38,520 nucleotides of DNA from Chloroflexota bacterium (lineage in GTDB: Bacteria > Chloroflexota > UBA6077 > FW602-bin22 > JACPRP01): NCBI GenBank assembly GCA_016189905.1, contig JACPRP010000003.1, positions 1 to 38,520 of the forward strand, read 5' to 3'. The translations under genes were made by a program, and so were the position numbers. Below the pieces are notes generated by a model. That model was given only the letters and a program-made list of their open reading frames with translations. It did no database searches and was not told the origin of the DNA. Positions 16,230 through 25,037 of the stretch are shown in pieces (the stretch's first letter is position 1; each line of letters opens with the position of its first letter).

Positions 16230-18095
16230 CTAGGCTGCTATCGCTTCCTCTTTTTCCTTTGTTTGCGGCTCGTCGAGCAACTCCGCCAGCTCTTCACCTT
16301 CGAGTGTCTCTTTCAATATTAAGGCATCGGCGAGCCGTGTAAGCTTGCCTCTGCTATTGGTCAGGACCGTCAATGCCCGCTGGTAGGCCTCGTCGATGAA
16401 GCGGGAGATCTCGGCGTCGATTTCGCGAGCTACGTCGTCCCCATAGTTTCGCTGTTCGGCCACATCACGGCCGAGGAAGATAAGCTCCTGTTTGCGCCCG
16501 AAGGCTATGGGGCCCAGTTTTTCGCTCATGCCGTACTGGCAAACCATTTTCCGCGCGATCTCGGTAGCTCGTTCTATATCGTTGCTGGCGCCCGTGCTGA
16601 TATCGCCAAACACCAGCGCCTCGGCGGCGCGCCCTCCGAGGGCCCAGGCCAGACTATCCTCGAGCTGGGCCTTGTTCCACAGGTAACGATCTTCGGCGGG
16701 GAGAATGCGCGTGTAGCCCCCCATCGTCCCGCGCGGGATGATCGAGATTTTGTGCACCGGATCGACGTTGGACAACGCGTGGGCGACGATGGCGTGGCCG
16801 GCCTCGTGGTAGGCGGTGATAGCCTTCTCTTTTGGCATGATCACTCGGCTTCGCCGCTCCGGGCCGGCGATGACCCGGTCCATCGCCTCTTCGAGCTCGA
16901 CCATTTGCACCGTCTTCTTACCGCGCCGCGCCGCGAGGATGGCGGCTTCGTTGATCAGGTTTTCCAGGTCGGCGCCTGAGAAGCCTGGTGTTTGTTTGGC
17001 CAGGATCGATAGATCGACATCTTTATCCAGAGGCTTGCCGCGGGCGTGCACCTCGAGGATCGCCTCGCGTCCTTTAACGTCGGGCCGATCGAGTACTATC
17101 TGCCGGTCGAAGCGGCCCGGGCGCAGCAGGGCTGGGTCAAGCACATCGGGGCGGTTGGTCGCGGCGATGACGATTATGTTGGTTCCCTTGTCAAACCCGT
17201 CGAGCTCTACCAGAATCTGGTTGAGCGTCTGCTCGCGCTCGTCGTGTCCGCCGCCGAGGCCGGTGCCGCGCTGCCTCCCGACCGCGTCGATCTCGTCGAC
17301 GAAGATAATGCACGGTGCATTCTGCTTCGCCTGGGAGAACAGATCGCGGACGCGTGACGCGCCAACGCCGACAAACATCTCGACAAACTCAGACCCTGAG
17401 ATGCTGAAAAAGGGTACCCCGGCTTCGCCGGCTACGGCACGGGCGAGCAGCGTTTTGCCCGTACCTGGTGGCCCCACGAGCAATAGACCACGAGGGACCC
17501 GCGCGCCAAGGGAAGCAAACTTCAGTGGATGCTGTAGGAACTCGACGATCTCCTACAATTCTTCTTTAGCCTCATCGGCTCCCGCGACATCCGAGAAAAC
17601 CACGTTCGGGCGGTTGCCCTCGATTTTTCGCGCACGGCTCTTGCCGAACGAAAAGGCTCTCTCTTGATCGTTGGAGATTGGCCCTTGACGCATCAGCGAG
17701 AGAGCGAAGATGAAAAGCCCGCCGATGATGATGATCGGTAGCCAGGAACCAAGACCACCAAAGCCATCCATAAAACCACCTCCTCCCTTGACCTCAATTA
17801 CGGGCATCTGCTCGGCCGTCACCCCGCCCTGTTGGAGGTATTCGATAACGTTCGAGCTAGCCTCTTTTCGTGATTTCTGGGTACTGCCGTCGGTATACTC
17901 GATGGCGATCATGCTGCCATCGGCATCGACGGTTATCTTTTGAACCTGGCCAGCCCTTGCCTTCTCCAGAACGGTGCTAATGGGAACGAGGTCAGCCTCT
18001 GACGGAGAACTTAAGAACGGTAGCAGCAAGAACAGCAACCCTACGCCGATTAGCAGCCAAAAAATCCAGGTTCCCAATCCCTTCTTGTCTGACAT
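16230..18095 (-). pseudogene. ftsH: ATP-dependent zinc metalloprotease FtsH, interrupted by an in-frame TAG
   Basis: A full-length ftsH of 621 codons apart from TAG at codon 181. Before it: membrane segments at ~9-28 and ~119-136 with the periplasmic FtsH domain between, then [11 protein letters not shown]. Directly after it the same frame continues EIVEFLQHP...[19 protein letters not shown], so nothing is missing; family members normally have Gln there (EELQEIVEFL), one base from TAG. Later motifs are intact: Walker A 208-215, Walker B IIFVDEID, arginine fingers in [10 protein letters not shown], zinc site HEAGH at 430-434 and third ligand about D506. FtsH degrades membrane and regulatory proteins. 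The downstream part has no ATG; a TTG at 17483 is in frame. The cause could be a sequencing error, a recent mutation or readthrough. Start ATG 18095 chosen over 18170 because the membrane anchor follows it. Confidence 0.9.
17553..17555 (-). other. In-frame amber codon in ftsH
   Basis: TAG on the minus strand (CTA on the plus strand), where CAG is expected. The reading frame is open and conserved on both sides, with 23 sense codons between it and the next possible start (TTG at 17483). TAG serves as the normal stop for several genes here (1787, 3159, 21147, 21791, 22785, 23107), so general reassignment is unlikely. Confidence 0.9.
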
Positions 18096-18153
18096 CTTAT
18101 CACGCACTCCCCAACTCCCGCACGCCACGGCGGCGTTGTTACACCTACAGATG

Positions 18154-18170
18154 TGCAATAGTCGTGCCAA
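18154..18170 (-). promoter_or_regulatory. Sigma-54-type promoter match upstream of ftsH
   Basis: On the minus strand the sequence is TTGGCACG-ACTA-TTGCA, a full match to the -24/-12 consensus TGGCACG-N4-TTGCW. The start of transcription would be near 18143, ~48 bases before the ftsH ATG. No rpoN or enhancer-binding activator lies in the window, and many Chloroflexota lack sigma-54, so function is uncertain. Confidence 0.45.
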
Positions 18171-18191
18171 TTCTTGGTGCGGCTGAAACCG

Positions 18192-18219
18192 TTGACAAAG
18201 CGGGGGGGCAGGGTATAAT
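18192..18219 (+). promoter_or_regulatory. Strong sigma-70 promoter for the molybdoenzyme operon
   Basis: Perfect TTGACA (18192-18197) and perfect TATAAT (18214-18219) with a 16-base G-rich spacer. Transcription should start near 18226, giving a ~345-base leader before the ATG at 18571. It is divergent from the ftsH upstream site. Confidence 0.75.
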
Positions 18220-18248
18220 AGGCATTGGCAATTTCATTGGTGGACCTT

Positions 18249-18481
18249 TGCCTGGCCTTCAATTGCCTGGCCTTCAATCCAAGCGGGGTTGGTCATTTCC
18301 TTGTTTTCTTCATATGTCACTGGCTAAGCTACTATGGGATGGGCTCACCTTGGGCGCAAGAAGAAGCGCGCCATTTAGAGGGAGTGATAGCCTCAGGAGC
18401 GCCCGATGTGTTTTGCGAGACTCTGAGGCTCGATAATTATGGCTGACGCGCTCCCTAAATTATGGCCGACGTGCTCCCTAT
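18249..18481 (+). repeat. Structured leader with direct and inverted repeats
   Basis: Within the leader of the molybdoenzyme mRNA are: a tandem 15-base repeat TGCCTGGCCTTCAAT (18249-18263, 18264-18278); a perfect 8-bp inverted pair AGCCTCAG (18389-18396)/CTGAGGCT (18423-18430); flanking arms GCCATTTAGAGGGAG (~18369) and CTCCCTAAATTATGGC (~18450) that can pair around it; and two tandem 23-base copies of ATTATGGCYGACGYGCTCCCTAW (18436-18458, 18459-18481). I do not recognise a known riboswitch. It may be a regulatory leader or an inserted small element. Confidence 0.5.
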
Positions 18482-18570
18482 CGGCAGATTGTTCTGAGAT
18501 TCCTTGCAGTGGACCGCTTGTTTCGGCCCACGGGTACCGGGGCTGCGTGATAATCGAAAGGAGTGAATAG

Positions 18571-21147
18571 ATGGCGAGTATTGCGGTAGGAGAACAGAGC
18601 GATAACGCGCCGACCAAAGTCAAGGACGACGTATGGATCAATAGCTCCTGCAATGGGTGCTACAGCGCCTGTGGGATCAAGGTGCACCGTGTAAACGGGG
18701 TCGTGGTAAAGATCGAGGGCGACCCCGATTTTCCGCATAATCTGGGGCGGCTTTGCGCCAAGGGCAACGCTGGCCTGATCGCGCTTTACAACCCTAACCG
18801 GGTCAAGACGCCGCTGAAGCGCACCAATCCAGAAAAGGGCATCGGCGTCGATCCCCAATGGGTGGAGATCGGCAGGGAGGAGGCCCTGGACACCGTCGCC
18901 GCGAAGCTGAAAGAAACCCGGGAGAATCATCCGGATCGGATGGGCATGTGCCACTTCGATACAAACGCCGCGCCCTTCATCGGCGCGTGGACGACGGCTT
19001 TCGGGAGCCCTAACGGCTACCAGGCAGCCTCTGGCTACTTCTGTGGCGCGGGTCTGCACCTGGCCACGGGCCTCACTAACGCTTCGTTTCACTGTCAGAT
19101 AGACCTCGAACACTGCAACTACGCCATTCTCTTCGGCAGCCAGTTGGGCTTCGGCGTTGGCCACTGTCCGAACATCACCACCCAGGAGATGTCCGACGCC
19201 AGGATTCGTGGGATGCACCTGGTGGTCGTCGATCCGGTGTGCAATCACGCGGCCAGCAAAGCGGACGAGTGGGTTCCGATCAGGCCGGGGACCGACGCGG
19301 CGCTGGCGCTGGCGATGCTCGACGTGATGCTCAACGAGCTGGGTATCTACGACGCGGAGTTCATCCAGAAATTGACCAACGGACCCTACCTGGTCGGCCC
19401 GGATGGCCTGTACATCCGACACGAGCAGAGCAAGAAGCCGCTGGTGTGGGATGCGACGGCCGGCGAAGCCAGGCCTTACGACGAAGCCGACGCTTCACAG
19501 ACGCCGATCATGGGGCAGTTCACGGTGCGTGGGCAATCCTGTCAGCCGGCGTTCCAGGTGCTCAAGGAGCACTTGCGCCAGTATACGCCTGAGAAGGCCA
19601 GCGAGATCACGACGGTGCCGGCGCAGACGATCCGGCGGATAGCCGGCGAGTATGCGAAGGCCGCCTCCATTGGTGCGACCACCGTCATCAAGGGGCAAAC
19701 GTTGCCCTTCCGCCCGGCCGCGACGAATATGTATCGCGGCGCCTACTCGCACGCGCACGCGACCCATCACGCCATGGCCGTTCAGCTAATGAACGTCGTC
19801 ATCGGCAACATGTACGTACCCGGCGGGCATTTCGGCATCAATCCCGTCGGCCCCTGGTGGCAGATAGAAGAGGGTATCGATGGCCTGCTCGTCTGCGGCA
19901 AACAGGTGCAAATGGGTCCTCCGCCTTACAATTTTCTCAACAACAAGCCGGAGCCGCCGAAATCGCACAAACTGACTTCGCTGTTCCCGATCTCGTTTTC
20001 GAGCAGTGTGAGCCAGCAACTGGCCTTCACCGACCCGGAGAAGTTCGGGCTGGCGCCGCTTGACCTGATGATCCAGTGCCGTGGCAACGTGATGATGACG
20101 ACGGTCGCACCAGATACGGTGGCGGCGGCGCTCAAGAACGTCGGCTTTATCGTTTCTTTTGCCAACTACCTCGATGAAACGGCGGAGTTCGCCGACATCG
20201 TGCTGCCCGACGCCCATTACCTCGAAAGAATGGACCCGTCGCCCAACGAGCCCTACACCAGCCAGAACCCCAACAGCGGGTACTGGTACTGGCGGCTGCG
20301 GCAGCCGGTCGTGGAGCCCTCGTTCAAGGCGCCGCACTGGCTTGAGACGCTGATCGAGCTGGCGGAGAGGGCCGGCTTCCTGGAAGACTACCTTCGTGTG
20401 CTGACGACCAATACCAAGACCCGCAAGCCGCTGAAGCTGGACCTGCATAAGAAGCCGACCCTGGAAGAACTGTCCGACGTGTGGCTCAGAACGCAGAGCG
20501 GGGACGACACCAAGGGTCTGGAATGGTTCAAAGAGCACGGCCACGTCAAGATCAAGCGGACGCTGCAGGAAGAATATCCCAGGCTGGCGCTGCGGTGCAG
20601 GGTTCCGCTGTACTACGAGCACTTCCTGACGGCGAAGGGCTATGTCGAACAGGTCGCGCAGGAACTGGACATCGAGTGGAGCACCATCGATTATACACCG
20701 CTCATCAGTTGGTTTCCCTGCCCGGCCTATGAGCCGCAGGCGGGCGGCTTCGAGCTGTTCGCCGTGAACTACACGCTGCCTTTCCACCAGTACTCCATCA
20801 CCGCGGAGAATCCCTGGCTGCAAGAGATCACCGAGCGCCACCCCTACGCCTACAAGATCATGATCAATTCGGAGACGGCGCGCAGGTTGGGGCTGCAGGA
20901 CGGGGGGGCCGTCTGGGTGGAAGAGCTGGAGGGGCGGAAGGTGAAGGGCAACGTCAAGGTGACCGAGTGCATCCATCCCGAGGTGGTGGCCATCGCCTGT
21001 GTGTTTGGGGCGTGGGCGGACAGGAAGCCGATTTCCAGGGGCAGAGGGGCACATTTCAACAGCCTGCTGCCCTTCGACCTGAAGCACATCGACCCGATTT
21101 CCTGCGGGGCCGATGCCTGCGCGCGGGTGAAGGTCTACCCGGCGTAG
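18571..21147 (+). CDS. Molybdopterin oxidoreductase, catalytic subunit (CISM/Psr-Phs type)
   Basis: 858 residues. The N-terminal 4Fe-4S site is C27, C30, C34 and C62 (CX2CX3CX27C), followed by the Mo-bisMGD domains; C158 (GYFCGAG) is in the right place to be the molybdenum ligand, as in polysulfide/thiosulfate reductases. The C-terminal dinucleotide-binding domain contains MINSETARRLGLQDGGAVWVEE. No Tat signal precedes the cluster (it begins MASIAVGEQS), so either the complex faces the cytoplasm or the signal is missing. AAGGAGTG precedes the ATG. The ferredoxin and NrfD subunits downstream complete a membrane-bound quinone-linked reductase or oxidase. The substrate (sulfur compound, arsenic or other) cannot be told from sequence. 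Confidence 0.92.
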   Translation: MASIAVGEQSDNAPTKVKDDVWINSSCNGCYSACGIKVHRVNGVVVKIEGDPDFPHNLGRLCAKGNAGLIALYNPNRVKTPLKRTNPEKGIGVDPQWVEIGREEALDTVAAKLKETRENHPDRMGMCHFDTNAAPFIGAWTTAFGSPNGYQAASGYFCGAGLHLATGLTNASFHCQIDLEHCNYAILFGSQLGFGVGHCPNITTQEMSDARIRGMHLVVVDPVCNHAASKADEWVPIRPGTDAALALAMLDVMLNELGIYDAEFIQKLTNGPYLVGPDGLYIRHEQSKKPLVWDATAGEARPYDEADASQTPIMGQFTVRGQSCQPAFQVLKEHLRQYTPEKASEITTVPAQTIRRIAGEYAKAASIGATTVIKGQTLPFRPAATNMYRGAYSHAHATHHAMAVQLMNVVIGNMYVPGGHFGINPVGPWWQIEEGIDGLLVCGKQVQMGPPPYNFLNNKPEPPKSHKLTSLFPISFSSSVSQQLAFTDPEKFGLAPLDLMIQCRGNVMMTTVAPDTVAAALKNVGFIVSFANYLDETAEFADIVLPDAHYLERMDPSPNEPYTSQNPNSGYWYWRLRQPVVEPSFKAPHWLETLIELAERAGFLEDYLRVLTTNTKTRKPLKLDLHKKPTLEELSDVWLRTQSGDDTKGLEWFKEHGHVKIKRTLQEEYPRLALRCRVPLYYEHFLTAKGYVEQVAQELDIEWSTIDYTPLISWFPCPAYEPQAGGFELFAVNYTLPFHQYSITAENPWLQEITERHPYAYKIMINSETARRLGLQDGGAVWVEELEGRKVKGNVKVTECIHPEVVAIACVFGAWADRKPISRGRGAHFNSLLPFDLKHIDPISCGADACARVKVYPA

Positions 21148-21188
21148 CGCCGGGCAAAGGCTGGTAACGCAGTAAGGAGATATCAGAA

Positions 21189-21791
21189 ATGACGAGACTA
21201 GGAATGGTGATAGACCTCAAGCGATGTATCGGCTGCTACGGCTGTACGATGGCCTGCAAGGCCGAGAACGCGACGCCGCCCGGCGTGTTCTGGAATCGCG
21301 TTCTGGTCTGGGAAGAAGGCAAATACCCGGTGGCCCGCCAGGTTTATTTTCCGGTGCAGTGCAATCACTGCCAGGATGCGCCGTGCAAGAAGGTGTGCCC
21401 AACCGGGGCGACTTCCCAGCGTCCTGATGGCATCGTGCTGATCGACTACAACAAGTGCATCGGGTGCCGCGCCTGCGTAACCGCCTGCCCTTACCAGAAC
21501 CGCTATTACCAGCGTGAGACCCGCACATACTACCCGGGCGTGCTCACGCCCTTCGAGGAAGTGGGCTACGCCAAGTTCCCGCCAAAAGTGGTGACGAAGT
21601 GCAACTTCTGTGTGCACCGCGTGGACCAGGGGCTGCAGCCGGCGTGCGTGCAGACGTGCATCAGCAAGGCGCGTACTTTCGGCGACCTGGACAATCCAGA
21701 GAGCGAGGTCTCGCTGGTGATGCGCAATCGCCACGTTTTCCGCCTGAGGCCGGAGCTGGGCACCGAGCCATCGGTTTACTATCTGGGCTAG
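21189..21791 (+). CDS. Four-cluster ferredoxin subunit (PsrB/DmsB type)
   Basis: 200 residues with sixteen Cys in four groups that bind four 4Fe-4S clusters: CIGCYGCTMAC near residue 13, CNHCQDAPCKKVC near 58, CIGCRACVTAC near 90, and CNFC...CVQTC near 138-158. It relays electrons between the molybdenum subunit and the membrane subunit. AAGGAGA precedes the ATG; it begins 41 bases after the catalytic subunit, in the same operon. No signal peptide, as is usual for this subunit. Confidence 0.93.
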   Translation: MTRLGMVIDLKRCIGCYGCTMACKAENATPPGVFWNRVLVWEEGKYPVARQVYFPVQCNHCQDAPCKKVCPTGATSQRPDGIVLIDYNKCIGCRACVTACPYQNRYYQRETRTYYPGVLTPFEEVGYAKFPPKVVTKCNFCVHRVDQGLQPACVQTCISKARTFGDLDNPESEVSLVMRNRHVFRLRPELGTEPSVYYLG

Positions 21792-21863
21792 TTATGCGCG
21801 CCAGTGGAGCTATGACAGAGGTTGTCGGTCTGACAGGACCTGCAACCCGCTGGTAAGCTGTTT

Positions 21864-21880
21864 ATCGAGAGGCTCTCGAT
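21864..21880. promoter_or_regulatory. 17-base palindrome between ferredoxin and NrfD genes
   Basis: ATCGAGAG-G-CTCTCGAT is a perfect palindrome with a one-base centre, ending just before the GGAGGG ribosome site of the NrfD gene in a 109-base gap. It may be an mRNA hairpin that tunes expression of the membrane subunit, or a protein site. No direct evidence separates these. Confidence 0.4.
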
Positions 21881-21900
21881 GAACATTCAAGGAGGGATAA

Positions 21901-22785
21901 ATGGTCGAGGAATTTACCCTTAGATTCAAGGCCCAGGAGGAGTGGGGCTGGTTAGCGATTCTGGATTTCTTCCTGGCTGGGGGTGGCGCTGGCCTGTTTT
22001 TGATCGGGCTTTTTCTAGAGGTAAACCTGGCGCTCCTGTTCGGGCTGGGGGCTACCGTGCTGGGGGCGCTGGCTCTGCTGCTGGATCTGGGGCATCCGGA
22101 GCGCTTCTGGCGGGCGATATCTCGGCCCGGCAGCTCCTGGATAAGTCGCGGTGTTATTCTCGTTACCGTGTACGTGGTGTGCGGCACCATCTATGCCGCC
22201 TCTCGCGCCGCTGGGCTCCCCTGGGCCACGGACAGCACGCTTTACGGTGTGGTGGGGGCGATCGCCGCGATCGCGGCCGTGGGGGTGATGGCCTACACGG
22301 GCTTCGTGCTCGTCGATTCGCCCGGCATTCCTGCCTGGCAAAGCGCCCTGTTACCGGTGCAATTCATCGTCTTCTCGCTGCTTACCGGCGCCGGCGGACT
22401 CTATCTGCTACTGCCGGTGCTCGGCGATGCCGGCAGACTTCAGGCGCTGGCCTGGGTGGGCATCGGCCTCGCCTGCGGCGGTCTGGTGGTCCTGGCAGCC
22501 TATCTCGTGGGCCTTTATTCCTCGACATCGGCCGCGCAGCAGGCCGCACGCGATCTCATTCAGGGCCGCCTGGCATTACACTTTCTCGGCGTCGTCGTCC
22601 TGCTGGGCCTGGTGGTTCCTCTGATCATCCTGGGATATCTCATCGTGGCCCGGGCACAACTCACGGCGGCGGCACCGGCGCTGATGGTAACCGGCGCCCT
22701 CTTTATAGTCGGAGGGCTGCTGTTCCGCTACAGCCTGATCAAGGCCGGCTGCTACGAACCCGTCTGGCAGAGGGGGCTCTTCTAG
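21901..22785 (+). CDS. NrfD/PsrC-type membrane subunit
   Basis: 294 residues, almost entirely hydrophobic, with about eight membrane segments. It starts WLAILDFFLAGGGAGLFLIG, the usual NrfD first helix, and carries the LDLGHPERFWRAI motif (about residues 62-74) near the quinone pocket. It anchors the molybdoenzyme and exchanges electrons with the quinone pool. AAGGAGGG precedes the ATG. The MoaD-like gene starts five bases after its stop. Confidence 0.9.
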   Translation: MVEEFTLRFKAQEEWGWLAILDFFLAGGGAGLFLIGLFLEVNLALLFGLGATVLGALALLLDLGHPERFWRAISRPGSSWISRGVILVTVYVVCGTIYAASRAAGLPWATDSTLYGVVGAIAAIAAVGVMAYTGFVLVDSPGIPAWQSALLPVQFIVFSLLTGAGGLYLLLPVLGDAGRLQALAWVGIGLACGGLVVLAAYLVGLYSSTSAAQQAARDLIQGRLALHFLGVVVLLGLVVPLIILGYLIVARAQLTAAAPALMVTGALFIVGGLLFRYSLIKAGCYEPVWQRGLF

Positions 22786-22789
22786 GGCG

Positions 22790-23107
22790 ATGCGCAAGAT
22801 ACGGGTGGTTTACATGGGGCTCCTGCGCAACACCGTGGGGGTTCCGGAAGAAGAGGTGGAGGTGCCGGCAGGCTCGCGGGTCGTGGACCTGCTGGCGATT
22901 TTGCAGAAGGCACACGGGGCCGACTTCGAGAACGCCGTGTTCACCCGTAACGGGGAACTCAGGTCTCTGATCGAGGTGTTCATTGGAGACCACAACATCA
23001 ACGAGCTGGAGGGGCTGAATACCGAGATAGAAGCTGCCGACGGCGTCTACATCCTATTGCTGGCCTACATTGCCGCGGGCGGACAGGCAGTATTTTCGCC
23101 GGCATAG
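22790..23107 (+). CDS. MoaD/ThiS-family ubiquitin-like protein with buried Gly-Gly
   Basis: 105 residues. The beta-grasp fold pattern is clear: MRKIRVVYMGLLRNTVG, then EEVEVPAGSRVVDLLAIL and the last strand DGVYILLLAYIAAGG. MoaD ends in a Gly-Gly that is thiocarboxylated to deliver sulfur for molybdopterin. Here seven residues (QAVFSPA) follow the GG, so the tail would need cutting, or the protein is not a sulfur carrier. Position in a molybdoenzyme operon supports a link to cofactor supply or maturation. Confidence 0.8.
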   Translation: MRKIRVVYMGLLRNTVGVPEEEVEVPAGSRVVDLLAILQKAHGADFENAVFTRNGELRSLIEVFIGDHNINELEGLNTEIEAADGVYILLLAYIAAGGQAVFSPA

Positions 23108-23202
23108 CCGCGAATGTCCAGGCTTCGCGAAGGAGAGAGTCGTGATGGGTTCAGCACTGTCGATCGCAAGGACATTGTCTTACGGCGAATAGTTGCCAGC
23201 TA

Positions 23203-24882
23203 TCAGTGATGTCCGCCGCGAATGATTTTGATCATGAGCCAGAATCCCAGGCCACTCGCGACCAGGAATCCGAGGGCGAACAGCAGCCCCGCGAAGCGCG
23301 TCAAAACTGGCGACTGGTAGAACAGCATCAGGATAGACAGGGCAATGATGAACGCCGCGGTGATGATGCCCAGGATTAGGCGATTCACCATACGGTCCAG
23401 ATCGACGAGGTAGTGCTCAGCCTCGGGGACGCGGAAGTTGACCAGCATGTTGCCGCGTTCCGCCTGGATCATCAGGCGGTCCAGGCGTCGTGGCAATGTA
23501 GTGGCCAGCCGTCGCAGATCGGCGAGGGTGGGGAGGACCTCCTGTGCGAGATGCTGCGGCGCATACATCTCGAGGATCAGCCGCTGGACCAGCGGCCGCA
23601 GCATCTTGGCCAGATTGAAACTCGGGTCCAGTTGCAAAGCGAGGGCCTGATGCATAGCCAGGGTCTTGCCGAGCAGTGTGAGCCGCGAAGGGATCTGCAG
23701 GCGGTGTCGGCATGCGATGGCGAGGAACTCCTGGAGCACGCGAGCGAGGTCTATCTCCCCCAGGGGCCGTCCATAGTACAAAGAGATGTGGTGACCGACG
23801 TCGTGACGCAGGTGCTCGGGGCGAAAAGTGGTGCCGACGACGCCCAAAGCCAACAGACTATCGATCACGCGATCGCTATCCTGCGTGAACACGGCCACGA
23901 AAAGCAGGAGCAAGTTCTGCCTAGTCTCCTCGTCCAAGCGCCCCACCATTCCATAGTCCAGGAGCGCGATGCGGCCATCGTGCTGAATCAGGAAATTGCC
24001 AGGATGCGGGTCGGCGTGAAAAAAGCCGTCCTCGAGGATCATCTTCAGAATCGCGTGGATGAGCGCGTCAGCCAGATTGTGGCGATCGATGCCCGCGCGG
24101 TCAAGGTCTAGCAGATCGTTGATCTTAATGCCGTGAAGGCGCCCCATAGTGAGCACACGTCGGGTCGAGTATGCGGCGTATGTCTGCGGGACGCGCACCG
24201 ACGAATCTTTTCCGAACTGGTGTCGAATCCGCTCGGCATTTCGCGCCTCCAGCTCATAGTCCAGTTCTCCCCGCAGGGTATCGGCGAACTCCTCCACAAT
24301 GCCCGGAAGGTCGTAGGTCTGGCCTACAGTAGTTCGTCCGGTTGCCAGGTGTGCCAGATCGAACAGGATGGTGATATCTTCTTCGATCAGGTCCTCGATC
24401 CCCGGACGGCGTACCTTGACGACAACCTCTTCGCCGGTGTGTAAGCGGGCCGCGTGCACCTGGCCAATAGAGGCCGAGCCGAGGGGAATGGGATCGAAGT
24501 GGGCGAAGACCGCTTCCAGCGGCCTGCCAAGCTCTTGGACTATTTGCGCCACGATCACGTCGGCGGGGGCTGGAGAAACCGCGTCTTGAAGCTTCGACAG
24601 CTCCGCAATGTACTCGGGCGGCAGCAAGTCAGAGCGGGTAGAAAGCACCTGGCCGAGCTTGATGAACGTCGCCCCCAACTCTTCAAAGGCCAGGCGAAGA
24701 TGCTCGGCCTCGGAATGCGGGCGGGCGTTGGGGTGCTGCCCGAAGAAGCCCCAGTGGAGCGGCACCAGAAAACCCAGTCCCAGACGGCTGATGAGGTAGC
24801 CAAACCCGTGGCGCACCAGAACCTGAGCGATCTGGCGATACCTGCCGAGGTGACCCCGCAGCCGAACAGCGCGCTCCAGCAA
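23203..24882 (-). CDS. ABC1/UbiB-family atypical kinase
   Basis: 559 residues. The family-specific KxGQ motif (FIKLGQVLSTR, near residue 80) precedes an atypical protein-kinase-like core: SASIGQVH loop, VVVKVRRPG with the core Lys, a catalytic HADPHPGNFL motif and the DYG triplet (LLDYGMVGRL) that replaces DFG. Two membrane segments close the C-terminus (~500-520 and ~530-550). UbiB/COQ8/ABC1 proteins are ATPases needed for quinone biosynthesis or lipid handling. Start codon TTG with AGGAG nine bases upstream. It is alone on its strand, convergent with the MoaD-like gene and divergent from the lipoprotein gene. Confidence 0.9.
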   Translation of the reverse strand: MLERAVRLRGHLGRYRQIAQVLVRHGFGYLISRLGLGFLVPLHWGFFGQHPNARPHSEAEHLRLAFEELGATFIKLGQVLSTRSDLLPPEYIAELSKLQDAVSPAPADVIVAQIVQELGRPLEAVFAHFDPIPLGSASIGQVHAARLHTGEEVVVKVRRPGIEDLIEEDITILFDLAHLATGRTTVGQTYDLPGIVEEFADTLRGELDYELEARNAERIRHQFGKDSSVRVPQTYAAYSTRRVLTMGRLHGIKINDLLDLDRAGIDRHNLADALIHAILKMILEDGFFHADPHPGNFLIQHDGRIALLDYGMVGRLDEETRQNLLLLFVAVFTQDSDRVIDSLLALGVVGTTFRPEHLRHDVGHHISLYYGRPLGEIDLARVLQEFLAIACRHRLQIPSRLTLLGKTLAMHQALALQLDPSFNLAKMLRPLVQRLILEMYAPQHLAQEVLPTLADLRRLATTLPRRLDRLMIQAERGNMLVNFRVPEAEHYLVDLDRMVNRLILGIITAAFIIALSILMLFYQSPVLTRFAGLLFALGFLVASGLGFWLMIKIIRGGHH

Positions 24883-24929
24883 TGCTTTTGCTCCTGCTAA
24901 GAACAGATCTACTCATGCTTGGAGTAATC

Positions 24930-24958
24930 ATTGTACCACATGTGTCGGGCTTGGTCAG
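24930..24958 (-). promoter_or_regulatory. Putative promoter of the UbiB/ABC1 gene
   Basis: On the minus strand, CTGACC (24958-24953) and TACAAT (24935-24930) are 17 bases apart. Transcription would start near 24923, ~40 bases before the TTG start codon. Confidence 0.45.
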
Positions 24959-25008
24959 TCAGTTTGCTCACTTCTACGCTGCTTTTCTGCTTCTAACAAA
25001 CTTTCGTA

Positions 25009-25037
25009 TTGACAGCCGGACGCCCGGGTGATATATT
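25009..25037 (+). promoter_or_regulatory. Strong promoter and long leader of the lipoprotein gene
   Basis: TTGACA (25009-25014) and TATATT (25032-25037) with a 17-base spacer. Transcription should start near 25044. The ~255-base leader to the ATG at 25300 has no gene; it includes a nested hairpin near 25046-25080 (TCGGA...TCCGA enclosing TTTCT/AGAAA). No TPP or other known riboswitch motif was recognised. Confidence 0.7.

Noticed and set aside
17553-17555. UAG recoding (for example pyrrolysine) in ftsH
   Set aside because: TAG ends several normal genes in the window, the expected residue is Gln, and no recoding context was seen.
23145-23192. 15-residue reading frame with good AAGGAGAG site after the MoaD-like gene
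   Set aside because: Too short and without recognisable similarity; may be chance or a remnant.
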